A DNA stretch of 46,758 bases, taken from Candidatus Jorgensenbacteria bacterium (lineage in GTDB: Bacteria; Patescibacteriota; Minisyncoccia; UBA6257; GWB1-50-10). Both the position numbers and the translations under genes were made by a program. The stretch's first letter is position 1; each line of letters opens with the position of its first letter. The DNA is taken from assembly GCA_011050075.1 (NCBI GenBank), contig DRGK01000003.1:1-46758 (forward strand). The letters run 5' to 3'. Positions 1 to 9,047 of the stretch are shown here, piece by piece. The notes under the pieces are model-generated. The model did not search any database, was not told where the DNA came from, and was given only the letters and a program-made list of their open reading frames with translations.

Positions 1-135
1 AAGCGGCATATGAAAAAAAGATGCGTGATTTGAATCTTGGAAGTCGTGAAGTGTTAAGCTCGTTGAAAAATAAGTTTGACGCGTTGAAAAAGGAAGCCTT
101 TTATAAAGAAAACCATAATGAGCGTGCTATTGAGA
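1..135. repeat. 135-bp exact direct repeat, copy 1 (copy 2 at 552-686)
   Basis: aagcggcatatgaaaaaaagatgcg...gagcgtgctattgaga is identical at 1-135 and 552-686; the sequences diverge at 136 versus 687. Confidence 0.95.
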
Positions 136-211
136 TGCCGTAGAGTACAAGGACCAAAAGAATTTTTTTGAACAGTATAAAGAACTTCAGCATAATGTTC
201 CCCGACATAAT

Positions 212-1573
212 TTGTATGTTGATGGCACAAGCGTCAACTGTGATTATACGAACGGCGCGAGACGGTCGAAGAATTGTTATTTTGTGTTTGGCGCATGGCA
301 GGCAGAAGACAGCGCGTATAGTATTGAACTTAGATATTCACGAAATTGTTACGATTGTTTCACGCTTGATAATTCGGATACCTGCTACGACTGTTTTGAA
401 AGTTCTGATCTGTACCACTGTTTCTTTGTTGAGTACTCAAAACATTGCCTGAATTCTTATCTCCTTTTTGACTGCAGGAACTGTGACCATTGTTTTGGAT
501 GTACCAATTTGAGAAATAAAAAGTACTATTTTTTCAATAAACCACTTACAAAAGCGGCATATGAAAAAAAGATGCGTGATTTGAATCTTGGAAGTCGTGA
601 AGTGTTAAGCTCGTTGAAAAATAAGTTTGACGCGTTGAAAAAGGAAGCCTTTTATAAAGAAAACCATAATGAGCGTGCTATTGAGAGCTACGGCGAGTAT
701 CTAAAGGGCACTAAGCATTGCTATGCTTGTTTTTATAGTATTGAAGGACAGAATCTTTCGTACTGTACGGGTGGTATAAAAACCAGAGATTCATATGATC
801 TCGTTGGCGGCGCTGGTTCAGAGTCCTGTTATGATTCGTATGGTAGTATTCAGAGTCAGGGGATTAAGTTCTCTCAGACAGTTGATGCTTGTCGTGACAT
901 GGAGTACTGCGACCTCTGTACCAATTGTCATGATTGTTTTGGCTGCATTGGTTTGCGGAATAAATCATTTTGTATTTTCAATAAACAGTATTCTGAAGAA
1001 GAATACTGGAAGATAATTGACAATATTAAAACAAAGATGCTTCGGGATGGAATATATGGCGAGTTTTTTCCTCCTTCTCTTTCTCCTTTTCCATACAATA
1101 TTTCTATAGCCACATCTTATAGTGGATATGATGATATAGATGTGGCAGAACGGTATGGGTATAGAATTGAGAACATAGAACAGGATTTAACTGAAGTTGA
1201 GGGTGAAGTAATTGACGCTCAGTCTTTACCGGATGATATTCGTGATGTTAGTGACGATATTTTAGGCATACATATTTTTGACCGTGCGCATGACAGGAAA
1301 TTCCTGATCATAAAGAAAGAACTGGAGTTCTATCGGAGATACCATATTCCTTTACCTTACCATCATCCGAGTGAGCGTCTTACTGAGAAACGTAAAAAAA
1401 TCGGTCCTCTTCTTTTTGAGTTGCATGAACGGTCTTGCGCGAAGTGCAATAAGGCAATACAAACACCATATCCGCCTCGACTCGCCGTAGACGAAGTCGA
1501 AGGCGAGGCTGGTGCCGCTGACGGTCCGAAAAATGTGTATTGCGAAGCGTGTTATCAGGCAGAAGTGGTATGA
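212..1573 (+). CDS. Cys-rich zinc-ribbon protein, paralog 1; N-terminus missing because of the junction at about 135
   Basis: Translation resembles the ORFs at 1570 and 3353 (NCYDCF, LRNKKYYFFNKP, YGEFFPPxLSPFPYN, VYCEACYQAEVV). The homologous frame continues upstream of 212 (DAVEYKDQKNFFEQYKELQHNVPRHN) to a TGA at 131-133, so 212 (TTG) is probably not the true start. Confidence 0.85.
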   Translation: MYVDGTSVNCDYTNGARRSKNCYFVFGAWQAEDSAYSIELRYSRNCYDCFTLDNSDTCYDCFESSDLYHCFFVEYSKHCLNSYLLFDCRNCDHCFGCTNLRNKKYYFFNKPLTKAAYEKKMRDLNLGSREVLSSLKNKFDALKKEAFYKENHNERAIESYGEYLKGTKHCYACFYSIEGQNLSYCTGGIKTRDSYDLVGGAGSESCYDSYGSIQSQGIKFSQTVDACRDMEYCDLCTNCHDCFGCIGLRNKSFCIFNKQYSEEEYWKIIDNIKTKMLRDGIYGEFFPPSLSPFPYNISIATSYSGYDDIDVAERYGYRIENIEQDLTEVEGEVIDAQSLPDDIRDVSDDILGIHIFDRAHDRKFLIIKKELEFYRRYHIPLPYHHPSERLTEKRKKIGPLLFELHERSCAKCNKAIQTPYPPRLAVDEVEGEAGAADGPKNVYCEACYQAEVV

Positions 1574-3315
1574 ACGGGAAAACTCCCCAATTTGATAGAG
1601 CACTTGATGAGTATTTGTCCGGCCTAGAATTGGATGAAAAAGGAGGGCAGTGGCGAACGTGCAGATTTTCTAAAGAAAAGTTTTACGTTCGACCTGAAGA
1701 TATCAATTTCTATAAGAAGGTTTGTGTGCCCCTCCCGACGCTCAAACCGAATGAACGTCGCCGGAGGCGAGTAGCTTCACAGAATAGCTACAATCTGTTC
1801 AAGAACACTTCGGCATTTTCGGGAAAACGAATTATTACGGTGTATCAGCCGGGAAGTCCGTACAAAGTTTACGAACATGAGATTTGGCGTTCGGATGAGT
1901 GGGATCCGATGGACTACGGCAGTGAATACACTACCTCTAGCTCGTTCTTCGAGCAGTTTCATAAGCTGCAACTCGAAGTACCCCGCACGAGCTTAATCGG
2001 AGATCCATCGAACGTGGATAGTGAGTACACCAATGTCTCAAAGAATCTCAAGAACTGCTATATTGTCTTTGATCAGAATGGTGGCGAAGACCTCTACTAC
2101 CACCAGTGCTGTGCGGATGATAAGAACTGTCTCAACTGCTGGGCACTTGATTACTCGGACACCTGCTACGAGTGCAAGCTGAGCAAGCGCCTCTACAAGT
2201 GTTTCTTCTGTGAACAGTGCAGAAACTGTATGGAGGATTACTTTCTTTGGGACTGCCGGAACTGCGAATACTGCTTTATGTCTTCAAACCTGCGCAACAA
2301 GAAATACTATTTCCGGAACGAGTATGTTGGTAAAGAAAAGTATGAAAAGCGGATGAAAGATATTTACCTAGGGGATTACACAAAATTACAACTACTCATC
2401 CGTGAATTTGAAGAATTGAAGACGAAAGCGCCGAGGAAACCATTCTGGAATGAGAAAGTTGAGAATGTGTACGGTGATTTTATCTATAATTCAAAGAACG
2501 TTTATATGGGACTCTACGTTGAAAATAGTGAGAATATAGCGTACGCGGAAGGTGGTGATGATTCTGCTGATTGTTACGATATAAATGGCGGCACAGGGAA
2601 CGAGCTCTGCTACGAATTCTCAAACATATGGACCGGAAATAGCTATAACTGCAAATTCTCTTTAAACATTGAAAATTGTAGTGATGTTGAGTACTCAGAT
2701 TTTTGCAGGGACTGTGAGCACTGCTTTGGCTGCGTCGGGCTCAAGAACAAAGAATTTTGTATTTTCAATAAGCAGTATTCAGAGGAAGAGTACTGGAACA
2801 AGGTAGATGAGGTAAAAACGAAGATGTTAGCTGATGGTGAGTATGGAGAGTTTTTCCCACCGGAGTATGCCGTATTTCCGTATCGACTGACCGTCGCAAC
2901 TTCATTTCTCGGTTTTAGAGACTATGGAACAGCTGCAAAGTATGGATACGATACTGCTCTGGTAGAGGAGTCAGTGGAAGAAACTGGTGGTGAGAAAGTA
3001 AACGTGAGTGAATTACCATCAGACATTAGAGACGTAAAAGATGATATCCTTGAAAAGGTTATCTTTGATGAAAAAAATAGTAAGAGCTTCCGTATCATTA
3101 AACCGGAACTGGAGTTTTGTCGAAGGTACGGCTTACCGCTCTCGCGGGAACATCCGAGCATCCGCATGCAGAAATGGCGGGAAGGATTTGAAATAAATCT
3201 CATGTTCTATAAACGAACCTGTGATAGGTGTAATAAAGATATTGAGACCTCATACGCGCCAGAGCGAAAAGAGACCGTGTACTGCGAACAGTGCTATCAA
3301 GCAGAAGTTGTCTAA
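1570..3315 (+). CDS. Cys-rich zinc-ribbon protein, paralog 2
   Basis: ATG at 1570 overlaps the upstream TGA (ATGA). Full-length paralog ending in CDRCNKDIE...VYCEQCYQAEVV. Confidence 0.85.
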   Translation: MNGKTPQFDRALDEYLSGLELDEKGGQWRTCRFSKEKFYVRPEDINFYKKVCVPLPTLKPNERRRRRVASQNSYNLFKNTSAFSGKRIITVYQPGSPYKVYEHEIWRSDEWDPMDYGSEYTTSSSFFEQFHKLQLEVPRTSLIGDPSNVDSEYTNVSKNLKNCYIVFDQNGGEDLYYHQCCADDKNCLNCWALDYSDTCYECKLSKRLYKCFFCEQCRNCMEDYFLWDCRNCEYCFMSSNLRNKKYYFRNEYVGKEKYEKRMKDIYLGDYTKLQLLIREFEELKTKAPRKPFWNEKVENVYGDFIYNSKNVYMGLYVENSENIAYAEGGDDSADCYDINGGTGNELCYEFSNIWTGNSYNCKFSLNIENCSDVEYSDFCRDCEHCFGCVGLKNKEFCIFNKQYSEEEYWNKVDEVKTKMLADGEYGEFFPPEYAVFPYRLTVATSFLGFRDYGTAAKYGYDTALVEESVEETGGEKVNVSELPSDIRDVKDDILEKVIFDEKNSKSFRIIKPELEFCRRYGLPLSREHPSIRMQKWREGFEINLMFYKRTCDRCNKDIETSYAPERKETVYCEQCYQAEVV

Positions 3316-3323
3316 CTAAGCAC

Positions 3324-3341
3324 GCTATGACGCGTCATAGC
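3324..3341. repeat. 18-bp perfect palindrome GCTATGACGCGTCATAGC between paralogs 2 and 3
   Basis: Self-reverse-complementary; no following T-tract, so terminator is unlikely. Confidence 0.8.
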
Positions 3342-3352
3342 ACTTCACTACA

Positions 3353-5080
3353 ATGACTAACGAAAAAAAGATCACTTCGACAAACTCAGTGCAAGCCTGC
3401 CAAAACTGCAAGCGTGAGTTCATAATTGAGCCGGATGACTTTGATTTCTATAGAAAGATTAAAGTACCGCCGCCGACGTTCTGTCCACAGTGTCGTTTGC
3501 AGAGGCGGCTTGCGTTCTTTAATATTTTTAGTTTGTACAAGCGCCCGTGCGATTTCTGTAAAAAGGAGTTTATTTCAACTTTCAAAGCTGGTGCTCCGTA
3601 CGTCGTTTACTGTCCTAAATGTTGGTGGTCGGACGATTGGGATGTTTTTGAGTACGGACGTGACTATGATTTTTCAAGGCCGTTCTTTGAACAGTTCAAA
3701 GAACTGTGGCAAGCGACTCCTGTACTTGGTATTTCGCTCGACATTCCGGCAATGCAAACGTCTCCGTACTCGAGCCACGCCGGTCACCTCAAGAACTGCT
3801 ACCTCCTCTTCCATGCCGATTACATGGAAGACTCTGCCTACGGCTTCTATTTGAACAGCTGCAAGTCGGTATTTGATTCATCGCTCATTATTTCATCTGA
3901 GCGATGCTACGACATGATGCACTCGTGGCGCAACAACGGGTGTATCGGAGGACGGAGCCAAGTTACCGAATCTATCAACTGCGCGTTCCTCAAGGACTCT
4001 ATGAACTGCCAGAACTGCTTCGCTTCTGCGAACCTGCGGAACAAAAAGTATCACATATTCAATAAACCCTATTCTAAGGAAGCGTATGAGGAAAAGATGA
4101 AGCAGTGGGACCTCGGGAGCTACCGCACGTACCAAGAGGTACAGCGGAGAGCGGAAGAGCACTGGGCGACGCTCCCGCCGAAGCCGACTAAAGATGAGTT
4201 CGCCACGAATTGTACGGGGACCCATGTGTTTCAGTCCAAGAACTGCAAAGAATGCTTCGAGACTATCGGTGCTGAAGATTCAAAATATTTGCTTATGGTT
4301 CAGAATCCGCCGATCAGGGACTCATACGACATCTCGAGCTGGGGAAACAACATGTCGCGTTGCTACGAGTGCTGCAACGTGGGAGAAGATGTTTCGGACG
4401 TCAGATTCTGCAACGAATCCGGTCTCGGGCTCATGGACGCGGACTATTGCAAGCTCTCCACGGGCGCTCACCACTTCGGGTGCGTGTCAGTGAAAAAGGG
4501 CGACTATGTAATCATGAACAAGCGGTACCCGAAGGACGAGTACGAGAAGCTGCGGGAGCAGATCATCGCGCACATGAACGAAATGTCGTATGCCGACAAG
4601 AGCGGACGCGTGTATCGGTACGGAGAGTTCTTTCCGACAGAGCTTTCGCCGTTTGCGTACAATGAAACGATCGCGTCCAACTTTTTCCCGCTCTCGCGTG
4701 ATGCAGCAGAGGCGGCGGGGTACCGGTATGCTGAGTCGGAAGAGCGCAGCTACACAATTACGAAACAGGTGAGCGAACTTCCCGACCACATCGGGGACGT
4801 CGAGGACAATATTCTCAAGGAAACCATTGCGTGCGAAGCGTGCGGGAAAGGGTACCGCATTGCTGGAATGGAGCTGTCGTTCCTGCGAAGCATGAATGTG
4901 CCGCTTCCGCGCGAGTGCCCGTTCTGCCGTATCAATGAAAAATTTGAGCAGTGGGTGAAGAATTTGCGTGTGTTCCAGCGAACGTGCTCTAAATGCGGGA
5001 CCGAGTTTGAGACTAATTATCCGAAAGAGGAAGTGAAGCATATATTGTGCAAAAAATGTTATCAATCAGAAGTTTTGTGA
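3353..5080 (+). CDS. Cys-rich zinc-ribbon protein, paralog 3
   Basis: Zinc ribbons CQNCKREFIIEPDDFDFYRKIKVPPPTFCPQC, CEACGKGYRI...CPFC and CSKCGTEFE...CKKCYQSEVL plus central Cys/Tyr-rich repeats. Confidence 0.88.
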   Translation: MTNEKKITSTNSVQACQNCKREFIIEPDDFDFYRKIKVPPPTFCPQCRLQRRLAFFNIFSLYKRPCDFCKKEFISTFKAGAPYVVYCPKCWWSDDWDVFEYGRDYDFSRPFFEQFKELWQATPVLGISLDIPAMQTSPYSSHAGHLKNCYLLFHADYMEDSAYGFYLNSCKSVFDSSLIISSERCYDMMHSWRNNGCIGGRSQVTESINCAFLKDSMNCQNCFASANLRNKKYHIFNKPYSKEAYEEKMKQWDLGSYRTYQEVQRRAEEHWATLPPKPTKDEFATNCTGTHVFQSKNCKECFETIGAEDSKYLLMVQNPPIRDSYDISSWGNNMSRCYECCNVGEDVSDVRFCNESGLGLMDADYCKLSTGAHHFGCVSVKKGDYVIMNKRYPKDEYEKLREQIIAHMNEMSYADKSGRVYRYGEFFPTELSPFAYNETIASNFFPLSRDAAEAAGYRYAESEERSYTITKQVSELPDHIGDVEDNILKETIACEACGKGYRIAGMELSFLRSMNVPLPRECPFCRINEKFEQWVKNLRVFQRTCSKCGTEFETNYPKEEVKHILCKKCYQSEVL

Positions 5081-5142
5081 GCAGATTGATGAGTATAATG
5101 GTGTTATAATGCAGAAGTAGCATAATCAGGTAGCGAGAATGT

Positions 5143-6606
5143 ATGAAAATTGTTTGTACTAAAAAACTTTTGAAAAGTGTGACACCGGTTTTTATACTGA
5201 GAGAAAAAGAAAAACCAGAGAAGCATCTATTTTTTCAGCAGTTGTCCAAGAGTGATCAAGAGCAACTTCACTTATTTGGTAAGCATACCCACTTGGAAGG
5301 TATCTACACGCACACAGTTTTCCTCTTGAGTGGCAGGCGAGCGCTTGTAATGGGGATAGGTAAGGAATATAACCACCGAAAGGCAATTCGTACGATGCGC
5401 CGTATTATTTCAGTTGCCCGGAAAGAGAGAATGAGCAGTCTTGTAGTTAACCTTGGAGACTTTCGAGCAGGAAAGAAAGTTGATGTAAACACGCTTGCTG
5501 AGATACTGGCAACACAGCTTGAACTCGCTAATTTTGAGTTTGTTATGTATAAAACGAAGCCGAAAGAAGGATGGTTTTTTGTAAAAGAGGTTCATGTTTT
5601 TACTCCTCATGTACGGAATGTACAAGCGAATTTGAATACGGGGAAGATTATTGGCGAAGAAATCAATGATGCGCGGGCACTTTCTAATACGCCGGGAGGT
5701 GATATGACACCGCAGAAACTTGCCGAAGCGGCACAAGGTATAGGTCACAGAACCGGATGTAAGGTGCGCATATTGACCGAGTCGGCAATTAAAAAACTCA
5801 AAATGGGAGGTATATTGGGGGTTTCCAGAGGTTCGTCAGAACAACCACGATTTATTGTAATGGAGTACCTGAAGGGGAAAAAGAGTGAGAAACCAATAGT
5901 GCTCGTTGGAAAAGGGGTAACGTTTGATACCGGAGGCCTGAATCTTAAACAGGGTAACGGAATTTATGAAATGCATATGGATATGTCCGGAGGCGCGGCG
6001 GTAATCCATACACTCGCCGCACTTGTACGGTTGAAGGTAAAGAAAAATATTATTTGCCTGATTCCTGCGGTTGAGAATATGCCTTCCGGCTCAAGTTACC
6101 ATCCCGGTGATCTTTTGAAGACGATGTCGGGAAAAACCATTGAGGTGCTAAACACCGATGCGGAGGGACGGGTGATACTGGCAGACGCTTTAACGTACGC
6201 AGAACGGTATGCACCGCGGCTCGTTATTGATGTGGCGACATTAACCGGCGCTGCAATGGTTGCGTTGGGACAGCGCGCGTCAGCATTATTTACAACAAAT
6301 ACAGTAGTAGAAAAAAAGTTGCGGCAAGCTGGAGAAGTCGTTGGAGACCTTCTTTGGCCGTTACCCCTTTGGGAAGAATATGAAGAAGAAGTGAAGGGTA
6401 CGTTTGGTGACGTGGCAAATATGGGAAAGACAAAATACGGTGGCGCAATTACCGGTGCAGTATTTCTCTGGCAGTTTGCGAAGCAATATCCATGGGTGCA
6501 TATAGATATTGCGCCGCGCATGACGACCATTGAAGGTGAGTACCTTGCAAAAGGCGCTGCGGGTGCATCAATAGGACTTCTTGTCTCGTTCGTGCGTGAT
6601 TTTTGA
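5143..6606 (+). CDS. pepA: Leucyl aminopeptidase, M17 family
   Basis: VGKGVTFDTGGLNLK, NTDAEGRVILADALTYAE and VIDVATLTGA motifs. Confidence 0.95.
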   Translation: MKIVCTKKLLKSVTPVFILREKEKPEKHLFFQQLSKSDQEQLHLFGKHTHLEGIYTHTVFLLSGRRALVMGIGKEYNHRKAIRTMRRIISVARKERMSSLVVNLGDFRAGKKVDVNTLAEILATQLELANFEFVMYKTKPKEGWFFVKEVHVFTPHVRNVQANLNTGKIIGEEINDARALSNTPGGDMTPQKLAEAAQGIGHRTGCKVRILTESAIKKLKMGGILGVSRGSSEQPRFIVMEYLKGKKSEKPIVLVGKGVTFDTGGLNLKQGNGIYEMHMDMSGGAAVIHTLAALVRLKVKKNIICLIPAVENMPSGSSYHPGDLLKTMSGKTIEVLNTDAEGRVILADALTYAERYAPRLVIDVATLTGAAMVALGQRASALFTTNTVVEKKLRQAGEVVGDLLWPLPLWEEYEEEVKGTFGDVANMGKTKYGGAITGAVFLWQFAKQYPWVHIDIAPRMTTIEGEYLAKGAAGASIGLLVSFVRDF

Positions 6607-6639
6607 ACAGGACTTAGTAATGAACTACAATTACCAGTA

Positions 6640-8442
6640 ATGATTGACATAAAACCAAGTAAAGACGTTATCTATTTCGGAAAAACCGACTTCCGTGGAA
6701 CAAACCGGCTATTTGGCATTAAGCGTGCCGACCGACGCCAGCATATGTATGTGATCGGAAAGACCGGCACGGGCAAAACTACATTCCTGCATAATATGGC
6801 GGTGCAGGACATTGTGAACGGTGAGGGCATCTGTGTGGTAGATCCGCACGGTGAGTTTGTTGAGAGTTTGCTTGAAAAGGTACCAAGAGAACGTATTGAG
6901 GACGTCGTGTATTTCAATCCAGCCGATCCGGATAATCACGTGGGTTTTAACATACTCGAAATTCCAGACCCTAAATATAAGCACCTCGTTGCATCCGGAT
7001 TAATGGGTATTTTCACCAAGATATGGGCAAATGTATGGTCAGCGCGGATGGAGTACATTATGAATAATGCGGTGCTTGCGTTACTTGATACGCCCGGTTC
7101 AACACTTTTGGGAGTGACACGGTTGTTGACTGACAAAGATTATCGGCAAAAAATTATTGCTAATCTGAAAGACCCGGTGGTCAAAGCATTCTGGGTTCAC
7201 GAATATGAACAGTGGCAGGACAGATTTAGAAATGAAGCAATTGCTCCTATTCAGAACAAGGTTGGCCAGTTTCTATCAACATCACTCATCAGAAACATTG
7301 TTGGTCAGTCAGAGAGCACGATTAGCATCTTTGATATCATGAATACGAGGAAGATATTCCTTATTAATGTATCAAAGGGAAGGATCGGCGAGGATAACTC
7401 TGCGCTTTTAGGAGCAATGCTCATTACCAAAATTCAACTTTCAGCGATGGAGCGCGTGCGCATTCCAGAGAGCGAGCGGAAGGATTTTTTCCTATACATT
7501 GACGAGTTTCAGAACTTTGCCACCGAGTCATTTGCAGGTATTCTTTCGGAGGCGCGCAAATACCGTCTTGACCTTATATTGACGCATCAATATATTGGTC
7601 AATTGGTTACCGATGTGTCCACAAAAGTGCGAGATGCTGTGTTTGGTAACGTGGGTACGTTGATTACGTTTCGTGTTGGTGCTGCTGATGCGGAGTTTCT
7701 TGAGAAAGAATTTGATCCTGAATTTACTATGCAGGATATCGTGAACCTGCCAAACTACCGTATTTATCTCAAGCTTATGGTGGAGGGAGTTACCAGCCGC
7801 CCCTTTTCTGCAATCACATTACCTTCACTTAGAGTACAAGAATCATTGTCTATGCGTGATGAAGTTATTAAAGAGTCCAATAAACGCTATGCGCGGCCTC
7901 GTGAGAAAGTAGAAAAGGAAATTAGCAACTGGAGTGGTATTATGGAGGATAGTGAAGATATTAAGGGGCAGTATGACGTTGTATGTGCATCGTGCAGCAA
8001 AGATACGACGGTGAACTTCAAACCGGATGAATCACGTCCGGTGTACTGTAGAGACTGTCTCGCAAAGATCAAATCAGGGGAAATGAAGCCGGTCATTACC
8101 TCTCGCGATTTTACCGGACACAAGCGCGCTGAGTACATGACTGACCTTTCAGCATTAGGGATTGAGTTTGAAGGTAAGAAACCAAAACCGAAGAAAAAAA
8201 CATATACTACAACACCGAAACCCTCTGTAGTAAAAGGAGGTATGTCGACATTCAGCATGCCAAAGAAAGAGATGTCTTTGAGTGAGCTTAAAGTTAAGAC
8301 ATCAGAAGAACAATCAGAAAAATCAAACAAAGAAAAGAAACACAGCAAAGGACCAAGCATTACCGGACTGCGCAGTGCGTTGCAAGATGCGCTCAATGAA
8401 ATGCAGCAGACGAATGACGAGGATACGTCAGTTCCTACATAG
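6640..8442 (+). CDS. HerA/TraD-like DNA-pumping ATPase with C-terminal zinc ribbon
   Basis: Walker A GKTGTGKTTF; VVDPHGEFVESLL; FFLYIDEFQNF; C-terminal VCASC...YCRDC ribbon. Confidence 0.85.
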   Translation: MIDIKPSKDVIYFGKTDFRGTNRLFGIKRADRRQHMYVIGKTGTGKTTFLHNMAVQDIVNGEGICVVDPHGEFVESLLEKVPRERIEDVVYFNPADPDNHVGFNILEIPDPKYKHLVASGLMGIFTKIWANVWSARMEYIMNNAVLALLDTPGSTLLGVTRLLTDKDYRQKIIANLKDPVVKAFWVHEYEQWQDRFRNEAIAPIQNKVGQFLSTSLIRNIVGQSESTISIFDIMNTRKIFLINVSKGRIGEDNSALLGAMLITKIQLSAMERVRIPESERKDFFLYIDEFQNFATESFAGILSEARKYRLDLILTHQYIGQLVTDVSTKVRDAVFGNVGTLITFRVGAADAEFLEKEFDPEFTMQDIVNLPNYRIYLKLMVEGVTSRPFSAITLPSLRVQESLSMRDEVIKESNKRYARPREKVEKEISNWSGIMEDSEDIKGQYDVVCASCSKDTTVNFKPDESRPVYCRDCLAKIKSGEMKPVITSRDFTGHKRAEYMTDLSALGIEFEGKKPKPKKKTYTTTPKPSVVKGGMSTFSMPKKEMSLSELKVKTSEEQSEKSNKEKKHSKGPSITGLRSALQDALNEMQQTNDEDTSVPT

Positions 8443-9010
8443 CACTCTTCTCAGTTCGTTCGGTATATGTTCCGTTTTGGGTATTGACCCGAATGGTGTC
8501 ACCTCGCTCGATAAAGAGGGGAGTATTCACCTTTAGGCCGGTTTCCGTAATAACAGGCTTTGTTCCTCCATCTGCGGTATTGCCCTTAATGTTTGGTGGA
8601 GCCTCTGTTACTTTAATGTCCACTTTAATAGGGAGCTCAATATTAATTATTTGCTCTTTGAATGTGAGAACCTGCACTTCAAGTTCGGGAATGAGATAAT
8701 AGCGGCTTTCACCGAGTATCGTTTCATTAAGCGAGAAACGATCACGGGGATTATCAGGATTACGAAACCAATATATGCCTTTGTTGTCGTATATAAAGAT
8801 TACCGGTGATTTTGTAATAATTGCCTCCTCAAATGAATCGTTTTGGTGCGCTGTCACATCTGAAAGCTTTCCGGATATTAGGTTTCTGGTCTTGAGTTGT
8901 ACAATTGGTTTACCGCGCTGTTTTTTTACATGACTATATTCAATGACGATATGCGGCTCACCATCTTTAATAAATTGAACACCAGGTTTTAAATCGTTGT
9001 AGTGTAACAT
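8435..9010 (-). CDS. efp: Elongation factor P
   Basis: MLHYNDLKPGVQFIKDGEPHIVIEYSHVKKQRGKP...; EF-P C-terminal domain TADGGTKPVITETGLKVNTPLFIERGDTIRVNTQNGTY. Start inferred at 9010. Confidence 0.93.
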   Translation of the reverse strand: MLHYNDLKPGVQFIKDGEPHIVIEYSHVKKQRGKPIVQLKTRNLISGKLSDVTAHQNDSFEEAIITKSPVIFIYDNKGIYWFRNPDNPRDRFSLNETILGESRYYLIPELEVQVLTFKEQIINIELPIKVDIKVTEAPPNIKGNTADGGTKPVITETGLKVNTPLFIERGDTIRVNTQNGTYTERTEKSAM

Positions 9011-9047
9011 TTGACTTCTCTTCAATACTAAAAAATAATACACCCGT

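Noticed and set aside
168-452. ORF 168-452 (94 aa)
   Set aside because: Out of frame with the Cys-rich protein whose conserved motifs occupy the same region.
3893-5065. Long antisense ORFs opposite Cys-rich paralog 3 (3893-4225, 4487-5065)
   Set aside because: They lie wholly opposite a well-supported CDS in GC-richer sequence and show no recognisable domain.
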